A stretch of 64,000 nt of DNA from Confluentibacter sediminis (GTDB lineage: Bacteria > Bacteroidota > Bacteroidia > Flavobacteriales > Flavobacteriaceae): positions 164,507-228,506 of the forward strand of contig NZ_QKPO01000010.1 of assembly GCF_003258355.1 (NCBI RefSeq), read 5' to 3'. The notes under the pieces were generated by a model. The model made no database searches and was not told where the DNA came from. It saw only the letters and a list, made by a program, of their open reading frames with translations. The position numbers were made by a program, and so were the translations under genes. How positions within the stretch are numbered: position 1 is the first letter of the stretch; every line of letters begins with the position of its first letter. Below, piece by piece: positions 8,944 to 17,582 of this stretch.

Positions 8944-9522
8944 TTATTTAGGGGCTATAACCATGTTTCGCAATTTTTCCATGCAACGATATTTTTTGTT
9001 TCTCGCAGAAGCTTCATCAATTTGTAATTGAATAGCGATATCACGCAACGATTTTTTTTCAAAATAGAATATTGTTAATAGTTCTTTACAAGGTTGTCCT
9101 AAGATTTTAAAGGCTTCCATGGTAGAAACTAGTTTTTCGTTTTCTAGGTTTTTATCGGTTACGTCTTCAACATAGTCACTTTTGTCAACTAAAGATGGGT
9201 TGCTAAAGCCATATTGTGTTTTTTTAAACCGGGAAGACTTTAAAATATCCATCCATTTATTTTTTGCAATCGTGTATAAATATCCTTGAACGGCTCTTTC
9301 GTTCACGGGGATAAAAGTGTTATTCTTAATATTATTCCAAACAGCTATAAAAGCATCTTGATAAATATCTTTAGCATCTTCCTTTGTCCCGCTATTTCTT
9401 AAAACCAACAATTCAATTTTATTGTAATTTGATGTGTATAGCGATTTCAATACAACTGAATCGTTGTTTTTTATTGCGCTAATTAATTGCGACTGATGTT
9501 TTGATTTATTTATTTCCCCCAT
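8944..9522 (-). CDS. RNA polymerase ECF sigma factor
   Basis: A 192-residue ECF sigma-70. Region 2 contains EDAKDIYQDAFIAVWNNI and then YLYTIAKNKWMDILKSSR (-10 recognition). Region 4 contains CKELLTIFYFEKKSLRDIAIQLQIDEASARNKKYRCMEKLR, a helix-turn-helix for -35 recognition. It is first in an operon with the anti-sigma-like TPR protein and the CHAT protein. The arrangement predicts that the sigma is held inactive at the membrane until a signal from outside. Its regulon is unknown; the four lipoprotein genes immediately upstream are candidates by proximity only. Confidence 0.92.
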   Translation of the reverse strand: MGEINKSKHQSQLISAIKNNDSVVLKSLYTSNYNKIELLVLRNSGTKEDAKDIYQDAFIAVWNNIKNNTFIPVNERAVQGYLYTIAKNKWMDILKSSRFKKTQYGFSNPSLVDKSDYVEDVTDKNLENEKLVSTMEAFKILGQPCKELLTIFYFEKKSLRDIAIQLQIDEASARNKKYRCMEKLRNMVIAPK

Positions 9523-9620
9523 AAAAAAATAACAAGAGGAAATATATAAATTATTTGCCTTCAGTACAATACTTAGCTATTAAATGATTAATAATTCGAC
9601 CATTAGCTTTTGTGTATGTT

Positions 9621-10679
9621 TTAATCTTGGTTTGATTTCACGAAAACCGAATTTGCAGAGGCATAATTTTTGCCATCAGACAAATTTGATTCTACGCCAT
9701 TTTTCCAAAGTTTTGCAACTTTTACATTGTTTATAGTTTCTTCACCAACAACATATACATCATCACCCATTACAAAAATGGCATGCGCCAATGCAGAGGA
9801 AGAAGTGTTTGATAGGGCTGTAGCAATTCCGTTTTTCCATAATATAGCAATGGGTTGACCTGGTTCATTATTTTCAAAGCCACAGGCATAAACATCGCTG
9901 CCAACTACAAATACAGAAAATGCTTCAGCATTTTTAGTGCCGTCTGAAAGATTTGTTGCTACACCGTTTTTCCATATTTTGGCAACTTTTTTTTCTAAGT
10001 TGTTTTCTTCAACTCCGGCAACATATGCATCATTCCCAAATATATAAATGGAGTTTGCTATGGCATATTTTGTGCCATCGGTAAGCTTGGTGGCTATGCC
10101 GTTTTTCCAGATAGTTGCCAAGTATTGAGAAACTGGTGTTTGCCAGCCAACGGCATAAACATCGCTTCCTGAAACAGTTATGGATGAAATATGAGATTGT
10201 ATACCATTTGAGATGTTTGTTTTTACACCATTTTTCCAAATAGTTGCAGCCTTTCCTATATTGGACATCTCGTAACCACCCACATAAACATCGTTGCCAG
10301 AAACGAATACAGAATTTGCGTTTGCGTTTTGTGAGCCATCGGTTAAATTTGTACCAGTACCATTTTTCCATACTTTGGCAACATAGTTGCTCCCCGAAAG
10401 TTCTTCCCCAGCAACATAGACATCGTTTCCGCTAACATACACGGCATTCGCATCTCCGGGTAGATTTTTATTTTGTAGTACGCTTGCTTTCCCATTTGTC
10501 CATAGTTTTGCGTCATGGATATTGCCATTGATCTCATAACCCACGGCATATACATTTGTGCCAGATGTAGTTGGTTCTTCATTTGGACTGTTGTTGCTAC
10601 TGCATGAAAATATTAAGTAATTAAATAATAATAACAAAAGCAGTTTATGCTTGATTTGCATGTTAATTATGTTTTTCAT
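9621..10679 (-). CDS. Lipoprotein with seven WKNG repeats, probable seven-bladed beta-propeller
   Basis: A 352-residue SPII lipoprotein; the lipobox is LIFSC with Cys26. The rest consists of seven repeats of about 44 residues, each carrying [LVI]W[KT]NG followed by a x-DG turn and a strand such as VFVSGNDVYVGG. The mature protein starts with half a repeat (VYAVGYE) and ends with the complementary strand (SVFVKSNQD), as expected for Velcro closure of a seven-bladed propeller. No catalytic residues were recognised. M7 is an alternative start. It is the last of four minus-strand lipoprotein genes. Confidence 0.82.
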   Translation of the reverse strand: MKNIINMQIKHKLLLLLLFNYLIFSCSSNNSPNEEPTTSGTNVYAVGYEINGNIHDAKLWTNGKASVLQNKNLPGDANAVYVSGNDVYVAGEELSGSNYVAKVWKNGTGTNLTDGSQNANANSVFVSGNDVYVGGYEMSNIGKAATIWKNGVKTNISNGIQSHISSITVSGSDVYAVGWQTPVSQYLATIWKNGIATKLTDGTKYAIANSIYIFGNDAYVAGVEENNLEKKVAKIWKNGVATNLSDGTKNAEAFSVFVVGSDVYACGFENNEPGQPIAILWKNGIATALSNTSSSALAHAIFVMGDDVYVVGEETINNVKVAKLWKNGVESNLSDGKNYASANSVFVKSNQD

Positions 10680-10697
10680 TTTTATTAATTTTTATAA

Positions 10698-11135
10698 TCA
10701 GTTTATTCTTTTAAAATTTTCAGTTACGACATCAGTATTGGTTTGTCTTTTTAAAACAAGTTCGGTCTCATTTAAAGTTTCTATTTCTTGGTAAAAAGGT
10801 TCGCCGTTACCATCTTCTTCGTTTATATAAATCACCTTATTACCCTCAATAGCATAGCAAGTATCGTAATGTGTAATTTCAGAACAGTTGGTTCCACCAT
10901 AATTTATCCATTTAAATTGATGTTTGTCTATAGTTGCAGTTGTTAGTAAATCGCAATCTTCAATCAATAATTCACCATTAATGATGGTTCCTGTAAATTG
11001 CCACTCACCAAGAATTAGGGGCAGAGATGTATTGGTTTCTGGACATGAACTAGATGGCTCATCATTAGTGTCCTTTTTTGAACAAGAACTTAGAATGCTT
11101 AAAAGGAGTAAAATGAAAATAACAAGATGTTTCAT
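10698..11135 (-). CDS. Small lipoprotein, lipocalin-like
   Basis: A 145-residue lipoprotein with lipobox ILSSC (Cys18) followed by SKKDTNDEP, a charged stretch of the kind that directs Bacteroidota lipoproteins to the cell surface. The body contains PLILGEWQFTG near the start and a series of short beta strands (HQFKWINYGG, NKVIYINEEDG, ETELVLKRQT). This pattern resembles lipocalin-like domains common in Flavobacteriaceae. The ligand is unknown. It starts 10 bases after the upstream lipoprotein stop, so the two are probably co-transcribed. Confidence 0.7.
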   Translation of the reverse strand: MKHLVIFILLLLSILSSCSKKDTNDEPSSSCPETNTSLPLILGEWQFTGTIINGELLIEDCDLLTTATIDKHQFKWINYGGTNCSEITHYDTCYAIEGNKVIYINEEDGNGEPFYQEIETLNETELVLKRQTNTDVVTENFKRIN

Positions 11136-11144
11136 GACTTTACT

Positions 11145-11918
11145 TTATTGAACATTAGGATTATCGGGTTCTCTATCATATATATCTGGAACTCCGTCGC
11201 CATCTCTATCAGAAAGTGTTTCTCGGTCAGGGAGTAGTAATTCAAATGTAATTGGGAAAAATACATTCATTACCAAATCATCGTATTCATTAATAGGTCC
11301 AGCTGAGATTGAAATTGAAGCAGAGCTTCCAAGAGGTGTTGGCACAACAGCAATAGAAATAATAGCTCTGGTATTTCCAAACCTAATAGCTCTGTTGCTT
11401 ACAGTTCTAGTGATTCCTCCAAAGTCTGCCGTTTGATTTGGAGTCGAACAATCCACAGTTGGAGTACCATTGAAACCATACTCATTTACTAAAAAATCAT
11501 TGATTGCAAAAGCTCTTATTTGATCAATATTTGATGTCGCAAAGGAAACCAATGGATAATATCGCCATAATACTTTATTTTGTACATCATTGTTAGATCT
11601 CCTTAAGTCTACACCAAACGCTAAATTTTGTACAGATAAAGGTGTTGCTGTATACCCTTGGGGTACTGTAAATCGTATGTTTGTAAAAACATCTGGATGG
11701 TTAAAAGTCCCTTGAGGATTTGCCACCATTGGAATATTTTTAAATGGTGTAGGAATGCCGTTGGCGGCGTCCCAATATACAGCAGTAGGTCCAACTACAT
11801 TTAGGCATCCTTGTATAGAAGTGGCACCCGCTAAATTTGCGGCATTATCATCATTTGAACTACAAGAAATAATACTTGATGCGATTAAAATTAAAAAGAA
11901 GAGTTTTGTTGATTTCAT
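11145..11918 (-). CDS. Lipoprotein of unknown function with a C-terminal calcium-type DxDxDG repeat
   Basis: A 257-residue lipoprotein with lipobox SIISC (Cys19) followed by SSNDDN. The middle is beta-rich and unrecognised. The C-terminus DRDGDGVPDIYDREPDNPN matches one thrombospondin type-3-like repeat, which binds calcium through regularly spaced Asp residues. Such repeats often end secreted or surface-exposed Bacteroidota proteins. It sits between two other lipoprotein genes on the same strand. No enzymatic motif seen. Confidence 0.72.
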   Translation of the reverse strand: MKSTKLFFLILIASSIISCSSNDDNAANLAGATSIQGCLNVVGPTAVYWDAANGIPTPFKNIPMVANPQGTFNHPDVFTNIRFTVPQGYTATPLSVQNLAFGVDLRRSNNDVQNKVLWRYYPLVSFATSNIDQIRAFAINDFLVNEYGFNGTPTVDCSTPNQTADFGGITRTVSNRAIRFGNTRAIISIAVVPTPLGSSASISISAGPINEYDDLVMNVFFPITFELLLPDRETLSDRDGDGVPDIYDREPDNPNVQ

Positions 11919-11985
11919 ATTTTATTGATTATAAAGTTTTATTCTATATCGATTTGATATTGACATGTCATCAGTTTTTAAATTT

Positions 11986-13128
11986 TTAATTTTCAATATC
12001 ATATTGAGACCAATCTTGGGTGTTCACATTGTTATCTAATCTAGGGTCGTAAAGAGAATTGTCGGTGCCTATATATTCCCCATTATTGTTGACCCAGTAG
12101 TAGTTATTATTGCCTTCAACTTGATAGCCTTGGCCCGTGTTGGGGTTTGTGACGGTGGTTCTTTCCCAAACGCCCCCATTAATGGTATTAGAATGTCCAG
12201 CATCGTTCATCCCGTTTCTTCGCAACCAGCTTTCATGGTTACTATCTAATATGGAACTATATGTGTTTCCATTGTTTGATATGGTTTGCCCATACGATTT
12301 AATGGCAGCCATGCGTTTTTGGTGTGCTGCTGTGCTTTGTTGAGTGAGTTGGGCATAATACTGGTTATTGGCCTGAACCCATTGCGGATTTATTTGAAAG
12401 TTTACTAAAGCGTTTATATAATCTTTTTTGGCTTTTTCATAAACGGTCTTTGGGGCTTCCATAACATTTAAAGTATAGCCCCAGCCCACACCGCCAGCAT
12501 CAGAATAATAACAGGTGTAATAACGTACTATGCACATAGATTTAATACCATTTTTGTCTAAAAATTCAGCAACAACACATTGGAATTGTTTGTTTTCTGG
12601 AATAGATTTATAAAGGTAGCTGTCAAAACGTTTGTCAAATTGAGCCAGTTCTGGTAAAGAAAATTGATTAACCCATTTAAGACCTTGAGATTGAACTACG
12701 GGTATTATATCTTCTTTTAATAGCCTGTCCAAACTTTTAACTGGTTTTATCTCAATGTTGTTTTGTTGAGAATACAAATAGTTTACTTGCTGGTCGTTAG
12801 AAAAGTAGTAAGACTTGAAGGATTCGATAAAAACCTTAACACGGTCAAGTGATTCAAATAGAACTTTGTCTTTTTCAACTATCTCCCATGAATCAGGAAT
12901 GTGCATGGTGCCAACAGGAATTCCAAACTGTTTGTTTATTATTTGGTAACCTTTTATTTTAATATTCATTTTTTGTGTATTAATATTTTCAGTATAAAGG
13001 CTGTCGATATCTTCTTGATAATTTTCAAAATCATAACCAATCTCTGAAGCGTCCGTATTTTGTTTTTGTCCACAAGAAGAAAAAACTAGAAATAGACTTA
13101 ACGTGTAAATAAAATGACATGCTTTCAT
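11986..13128 (-). CDS. Lipoprotein of unknown function
   Basis: A 380-residue lipoprotein with lipobox VFSSC (Cys19). The N-terminal half (about 60-230) is a mixed alpha/beta region containing GIPVGTMHIPDSWEI. The C-terminal part (about 265-380) is rich in Asn, Gln, Gly and Tyr and has strands such as NGGVWERTTVTNPNTG and YYWVNNNGEYIGTD, suggesting small beta-hairpin repeats. I do not recognise the family. It heads the run of four minus-strand lipoprotein genes and is divergent from the gene at 13224. Confidence 0.7.
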   Translation of the reverse strand: MKACHFIYTLSLFLVFSSCGQKQNTDASEIGYDFENYQEDIDSLYTENINTQKMNIKIKGYQIINKQFGIPVGTMHIPDSWEIVEKDKVLFESLDRVKVFIESFKSYYFSNDQQVNYLYSQQNNIEIKPVKSLDRLLKEDIIPVVQSQGLKWVNQFSLPELAQFDKRFDSYLYKSIPENKQFQCVVAEFLDKNGIKSMCIVRYYTCYYSDAGGVGWGYTLNVMEAPKTVYEKAKKDYINALVNFQINPQWVQANNQYYAQLTQQSTAAHQKRMAAIKSYGQTISNNGNTYSSILDSNHESWLRRNGMNDAGHSNTINGGVWERTTVTNPNTGQGYQVEGNNNYYWVNNNGEYIGTDNSLYDPRLDNNVNTQDWSQYDIEN

Positions 13129-13211
13129 AATAACTTAAGGTGTTAAAAGTTTGTTTTTATTGTTATATCGAAATGCATTATAAATGTCATCATCAATCAG
13201 AACATTTATTT

Positions 13212-13219
13212 TACTTTTG
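13212..13219 (+). promoter_or_regulatory. Candidate -7 promoter element (TACTTTTG)
   Basis: Matches the Bacteroidota -7 consensus TAnnTTTG and ends four bases before the ATG at 13224. If used, transcription would start at or next to the start codon, giving a leaderless or nearly leaderless mRNA. No TTG at the -33 spacing was seen. Confidence 0.4.
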
Positions 13220-13223
13220 CACT

Positions 13224-13601
13224 ATGAGCAAACCACTTACAAAGCAAGAACTACACAATTTAGCCATGAATCATGTTGGTAAGGAATTAGAATCAAGAGG
13301 GTTTGATTTTATTGCTATTAATAGTAAGCTTAAAAAGCATCCGCAGTTTGTTTGCATGGATAAAAAAAAACAGTATTATTTCGTAATAGTAAGAGCTGTT
13401 ATATTACCAGAAAACCCCAATAATTATGATGTGATTTGGATGGAATCTTTTAAAAAACATGCTAGAGAGCAAGATGCTAAGGTATTATATGCGGGGGTTG
13501 GTATTGGCAATCCAAAAGGAGAAGACCTTCCCATTTATTTGAACGAAGAATACCTAATAGAATACAATGGTATTCAGGTTTTAGAAACTAATTTGAATTA
13601 A
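13224..13601 (+). CDS. Conserved hypothetical protein upstream of apbE
   Basis: A 125-residue soluble protein starting MSKPLTKQELHNLAMNHVG. The frame is open 84 bases further upstream, but that part is cysteine/histidine-rich and unlike coding sequence, and a TACTTTTG -7 element at 13212-13219 lies inside it, so I chose the ATG at 13224. The protein is compact alpha/beta (FDFIAINSKLKKHPQFVCM, YYFVIVRAVILPENP). It precedes apbE by 51 bases on the same strand. Small proteins of this type occur beside apbE or nqr in Flavobacteriaceae; no function is known to me. Confidence 0.75.
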   Translation: MSKPLTKQELHNLAMNHVGKELESRGFDFIAINSKLKKHPQFVCMDKKKQYYFVIVRAVILPENPNNYDVIWMESFKKHAREQDAKVLYAGVGIGNPKGEDLPIYLNEEYLIEYNGIQVLETNLN

Positions 13602-13605
13602 CTTG

Positions 13606-13630
13606 CCATTCCTGCAAAAACAGGAATCTC
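13606..13630. repeat. Short palindromic intergenic repeat (ATTCCTG-N6-CAGGAAT)
   Basis: A seven-base perfect inverted repeat with a six-base A-rich loop, four bases after the stop of the 13224 gene. It resembles the small ATTCCTGCxxxGCAGGAAT palindromes scattered between genes in many bacteria. A related, more degenerate copy lies at 62077-62098. It has no U-run, so terminator function is unlikely. Confidence 0.5.
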
Positions 13631-13652
13631 GTAAACATAATCTTAATAGTAT

Positions 13653-14624
13653 ATGAACAGAATTTTAACTTTATTAATTTTAGTGGGTTGTTTTTCTTGT
13701 GAAAATAAATCGATTAATACCAAGCTTTCAGGTGCTGTTTTTGGCACATCATATCATATTACATATAATTCTGAAATTAACTTTGAAAAGGAGTTTGATA
13801 GTTTGTTCTATATCATTAATAAATCCATGTCCACTTATCTAGAGAATTCAGATATTTCAAAGTTAAATAGAAATGAAGATGTTTTAGTAGATGAACATTT
13901 TATAAGGGTTTTTAAAGCTTCGCAAGATATTTATAAAGAAACTGAAGGTGTTTTTGACCCCACTATTGGAGCTGTTGTAAATGCATGGGATTTTGGTCCC
14001 GAAGGAAAAATAATCAATCTGGATAGTTTAAAAATTGATAGCTTAATGCTTTCAGTTGGTTTAAATAAAGTCAAGTTAGTTGGCCATAAAATAACAAAGC
14101 CCCAAGGCACTTTTATTGATTTTAATGCGATTGCCAAAGGCTATGGCGTAGATGTTATTGGTGAGTTTTTAGAAAGTAAGCATATTGATAATTATTTGGT
14201 AGAAATTGGTGGTGAGATCAGAACCAGAGGGATTAATGTTGAAAAAAAATCGGATTGGAAAGTGGGCGTGGAGATGCCCCATTTTGACCAAACCCAATCC
14301 ATTATGAAAGCTATTCCATTGCATAATGAATGTATGGCAACGTCTGGAACCTATAGAAAATTTAAAGTGGATGACAATGGTAATCGTTATGCACATATCA
14401 TCGATGCTAAAACGGGTTATCCTAGTAAAACAAATTTATTGAGCATTTCTGTTATTGCTAAAGATTGTAAAACAGCCGATGGCTATGCTACCGCTTTTGA
14501 TGCGATGGGAATACAAAAAATAAAAGCATTTTTAAAAAGCCATCCAGAATTAAAAGTGTTTTTAATTTTTGAAAACGACAAAAAGGAATTTGAAACCTTA
14601 GCTTTGAATGGATTTCCTAATTAA
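13653..14624 (+). CDS. apbE: FAD:protein FMN transferase (lipoprotein)
   Basis: A 323-residue ApbE-family enzyme that transfers FMN from FAD to a threonine in target proteins, here most likely NqrC and NqrB. Lipobox LVGC gives lipidation at Cys13, placing it on the periplasmic side, where these sites face. Family motifs: MSTYLENSDISKLN, GVFDPTIGAVVNAWDFG, DFNAIAKGYGVD, GEIRTRG and HIIDAKTGYP, the last contributing to the magnesium/FAD site. Length is normal. It is 12 kb from nqr but the functional link is strong. Confidence 0.95.
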   Translation: MNRILTLLILVGCFSCENKSINTKLSGAVFGTSYHITYNSEINFEKEFDSLFYIINKSMSTYLENSDISKLNRNEDVLVDEHFIRVFKASQDIYKETEGVFDPTIGAVVNAWDFGPEGKIINLDSLKIDSLMLSVGLNKVKLVGHKITKPQGTFIDFNAIAKGYGVDVIGEFLESKHIDNYLVEIGGEIRTRGINVEKKSDWKVGVEMPHFDQTQSIMKAIPLHNECMATSGTYRKFKVDDNGNRYAHIIDAKTGYPSKTNLLSISVIAKDCKTADGYATAFDAMGIQKIKAFLKSHPELKVFLIFENDKKEFETLALNGFPN

Positions 14625-14634
14625 AGCTAGAAAA

Positions 14635-15912
14635 TCAATCATTTTTTCCGATAAGTTTATTGAGAAATTCTAAATCCTTTTCATTCTTAATAGCTAAATT
14701 AATATCTGTTTTCAAATAATTAATTTCTTCTTCGATAGCTTTTGTGTAATTTTCTTTTTTCGATTTCTTTTTCAATAAAAACAACAATTGAATTAATTTT
14801 TGAACCACTATAACATCTTGTTTGCAATAGGTTCTAATAGCTACCATGACTTGATAAAGTAATGTTTCAAAATTTATGGTTTTTATATATACCCAAGGTT
14901 CTTCATCTATAAATGTGTAACTCAAATCTTTTTTATCTAGTCTAATAGAAAAAAGTTGTGATAAATAATCAATAGCATTCAAGGCTGTTCCAGGATCATT
15001 TATTCCTGGAGACATGGCTTTTACAATTATTTCGGTAAGCTGTTTAAAAGCCAGTACATAATTGTCTTCTACTAATTCATTATCTGTAAAGCTAAATTGA
15101 CTCATTATTTGGTCTACCGTCTCTTCATCCAGTTCTTTTTCAGACTTAAAAACGGCTTCTCCCTCTAAAACAAACATACCTTTAATAATTTCAGTTGCAA
15201 TTTTACTTTCATGCTTCTTAGCTATTTCGGCTATATTATGTAGAGCCATATTTGTAACATAACCCGTTTTTGGAGTATGGTATGTTTTAAATGAAGAAGT
15301 ATTGGGAAATTCAATTTTAGCATCGTTTTCTTTCTCAATAAGTGCTATGAGGCGCTTTTTGGAAATCTTGAAAATCTCATGCATAATATGACTAATCTGT
15401 ATTTGTTGAGATATGGAATGAATAAAATAAATGAAGGCTGCCAAGCAATTTAGCATTAAAAATATAGCAGTTAATACAGAGAAACCTGGTAATTGATATT
15501 TATTGCTGTTTTCTTCGATAGATACTAATATGATGATGCAATAGATAATAGTTCCAATATAAATGCCTAAAATGATTTGATGCCTTTTGTTTGAAATTAA
15601 CCCCGGTAATAGACGCGGAGAAAAATTGTTAGAGGCTTGGTTCAATAAAATCATAACCATAGAAAAACTGAATACCATTATTGAAATGAGTCCTGCTATA
15701 AAAGTGGTTAAAAGTGTTCTTGAAGTTTCTGTATTATTTACAACTATTTCTGGAGCGACCTCCAATAAATATTTACTAATGCCATTTTTCTCTAAATAGA
15801 ACATGACATAAGAAAATACGATTCCCGATAAAGCTATGATACTAGGATAAAATGCAATTTTATCTTTTAAATGATATGTTTTAGTAATTATGAATTTTAA
15901 TTGATTAAGCAT
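14635..15912 (-). CDS. DUF2254 family membrane protein
   Basis: A 425-residue protein with four hydrophobic helices in the first 160 residues (around 20-40, 60-95, 110-132, 137-160) and a large cytoplasmic helical domain. SRTLLTTFIAGLISIMVFSFSMVMILLNQASNNFSPRLLPG is split over helix 2 and the following loop and is characteristic of DUF2254. MSPGINDPGTALNAIDYL is a second conserved block. Function is unknown. It converges on apbE with only 10 bases between stops. Confidence 0.85.
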   Translation of the reverse strand: MLNQLKFIITKTYHLKDKIAFYPSIIALSGIVFSYVMFYLEKNGISKYLLEVAPEIVVNNTETSRTLLTTFIAGLISIMVFSFSMVMILLNQASNNFSPRLLPGLISNKRHQIILGIYIGTIIYCIIILVSIEENSNKYQLPGFSVLTAIFLMLNCLAAFIYFIHSISQQIQISHIMHEIFKISKKRLIALIEKENDAKIEFPNTSSFKTYHTPKTGYVTNMALHNIAEIAKKHESKIATEIIKGMFVLEGEAVFKSEKELDEETVDQIMSQFSFTDNELVEDNYVLAFKQLTEIIVKAMSPGINDPGTALNAIDYLSQLFSIRLDKKDLSYTFIDEEPWVYIKTINFETLLYQVMVAIRTYCKQDVIVVQKLIQLLFLLKKKSKKENYTKAIEEEINYLKTDINLAIKNEKDLEFLNKLIGKND

Positions 15913-16021
15913 GTATTCGTTTTAATGTGACTGGAAAAGAACCCAAAATTTTTATCGGAATTAATCCGATTATATTTTAAATATCTTTTCAAGATACTAA
16001 ACTTAATGCTATTTAATGTTT

Positions 16022-16786
16022 TTATTTATAGCAAACAGGAATAATTTCACCTTTGGCTAAGCAGTATTTTATAATGTCTTCTTCTGAAAGTTTAGCTGTA
16101 TATTCAACGGCTTCCACTTTAAAACCAATGGTTCTTAATTTGTCGAAATAATCTAGGCCGTATACACGCACATGGTCATACTGTCCAAAAATTTTAGCGC
16201 GTTCTTTTTTGTTGATGATGGTATTGTCCTCAAAAGTAGTTTCACGTTTTAAGTCTTGCGGAATCTGAAAAATGCCCATGCCACCAACTTTTAAAATACG
16301 ATATAATTCTTGCATGGCTTTGGTATCATTAGGAATATGTTCTAATACATGATTACAAAAAATAATATCAAACGCATTATCTTTAAATGGAAGGTTACAA
16401 ATGTCTGCCTTTACGTCTGCCAATGGCGAATTTAAATCGGTTGTTGTATAATCCAGGTTTTTCATGCCTTTAAAACGTTTGTAAAAAGCCTGTTCTGGAG
16501 CAAAGTGCAATACTTTTTTATTGGCAGTAAAAAAATCGGTTTCATTTTTTAAATATAGCCACAATAGCCTATGCCTTTCTAAACTTAAAGTTGAAGGCGA
16601 TAGTACATTATTGCGTTGGTTACCATAGCCATAAGGAAGAAAGGTTTTAAAATGTTTGCCATCAATGGGGTCGGTAAATGTATTTCCTTTTAAAAAAAAC
16701 GCCAAAATGGGTCTAATAATATAACTAAGCCTTATTAAGAAAGGTCGAGGTATGGTATTTAGAACTATTTTGAAAAGTTTTTTCAA
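16022..16786 (-). CDS. Class I SAM-dependent methyltransferase
   Basis: A 254-residue protein with a Methyltransf_11-type core. Motif I is degenerate (KKVLHFAPEQAFYKRF); motif II/III is DIIFCNHVLEHIPND, followed by LYRILKVGGMGIFQIP. The N-terminus has a hydrophobic stretch (PRPFLIRLSYIIRPILAFFL) that may associate with membrane. The substrate cannot be read from sequence. It starts five bases after the DUF3050 stop, so the two genes are probably one transcript. Confidence 0.82.
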   Translation of the reverse strand: MKKLFKIVLNTIPRPFLIRLSYIIRPILAFFLKGNTFTDPIDGKHFKTFLPYGYGNQRNNVLSPSTLSLERHRLLWLYLKNETDFFTANKKVLHFAPEQAFYKRFKGMKNLDYTTTDLNSPLADVKADICNLPFKDNAFDIIFCNHVLEHIPNDTKAMQELYRILKVGGMGIFQIPQDLKRETTFEDNTIINKKERAKIFGQYDHVRVYGLDYFDKLRTIGFKVEAVEYTAKLSEEDIIKYCLAKGEIIPVCYK

Positions 16787-16791
16787 GAATT

Positions 16792-17574
16792 TTAAGCTTC
16801 AACTTTTTTTGCTGAATTTATTAATTTATAAATTGCATCCCAAAGAGCTAATCTGTGAGCTAATGCTTGTTTGGCTGTTTGCAAAGTTTCAGCCCATTTA
16901 AGGTCGTCATTCCCGCATAATGCTTCTATCATTTTTAATGATAAAGGACCATGTTCATCACCATCCAGTTCTATATGTCTCTTCAAATAATAGGTTAATT
17001 TACTATATGAATTATCTTTTGTTTTAGATTGATTTATTATTTGAAAGAACATATCTGGAATAACATCTTCTCTTCCAAAAGTAAATGCAGACGCAATAAC
17101 ATGTGGTTTATTAGTGTCTATAACATTAAAAGTGAATTGGATAAATTTGAATGTTTCATTATTCAAATTCACATGCATAGCAGCATCATTTACAGAATTC
17201 CCTTCTTTTATAAAATTCACAAAATCTTTAATTTGAGTTGTACTAGCACCTATTTGATTCATGGCGTCTAAATACATGTCGTAGTGACTTTTTGGTTCAC
17301 CTAACTCATTGATATCACTCTCTTCACCTAAAACGATTTCATTAATAAATCTCGAAGTTTCAGGATTAGTAACAGGAGTCCATGGGATCGTTGTTGTCGT
17401 TAAATGATTTTGAAGTGATTTTAAAAGCGACATAAAATCCCATACAGCAAAAACGTGCTGTTGCATAAAAATTTTAATATCGTCTATAGATTCTAATGCA
17501 CTATATAATTTATGATTGTTAAGTTGAGCTCTTAAAGGTTCAAGTTCGTTTTCAATAAATTTTATTGGGGTCAT
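16792..17574 (-). CDS. DUF3050 family protein, heme-oxygenase-like fold
   Basis: A 260-residue all-helical soluble protein. LRAQLNNHKLYSALESIDDIKIFMQQHVFAVWDFMSLLKSLQ covers the DUF3050 signature (broken here at about residue 15-56), with QQHVFAVWDFM including a conserved His. HIELDGDEHGPLSL near residue 205 is another conserved block with paired acidic and His residues, as in iron-binding heme-oxygenase-like proteins. Metal binding is inferred. It lies between map and the methyltransferase, eight bases after map. Confidence 0.82.
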   Translation of the reverse strand: MTPIKFIENELEPLRAQLNNHKLYSALESIDDIKIFMQQHVFAVWDFMSLLKSLQNHLTTTTIPWTPVTNPETSRFINEIVLGEESDINELGEPKSHYDMYLDAMNQIGASTTQIKDFVNFIKEGNSVNDAAMHVNLNNETFKFIQFTFNVIDTNKPHVIASAFTFGREDVIPDMFFQIINQSKTKDNSYSKLTYYLKRHIELDGDEHGPLSLKMIEALCGNDDLKWAETLQTAKQALAHRLALWDAIYKLINSAKKVEA

Positions 17575-17582
17575 ATGGATTT

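Noticed and set aside
8944..9522. Sigma factor of the TonB-dependent FecI/FecR/SusC type
   Set aside because: No FecR-domain protein or TonB receptor follows; the partner is a TPR anti-sigma-like protein and a CHAT protein.
10030..10435. Open frames on both strands within the propeller lipoprotein gene
   Set aside because: They are Trp/Cys/Arg-rich shadows produced by the repeated WKNG-coding units.
13140..13223. Upstream extension of the gene at 13224
   Set aside because: Cys/His-rich, not protein-like, and contains a likely -7 element; the ATG at 13224 fits better.
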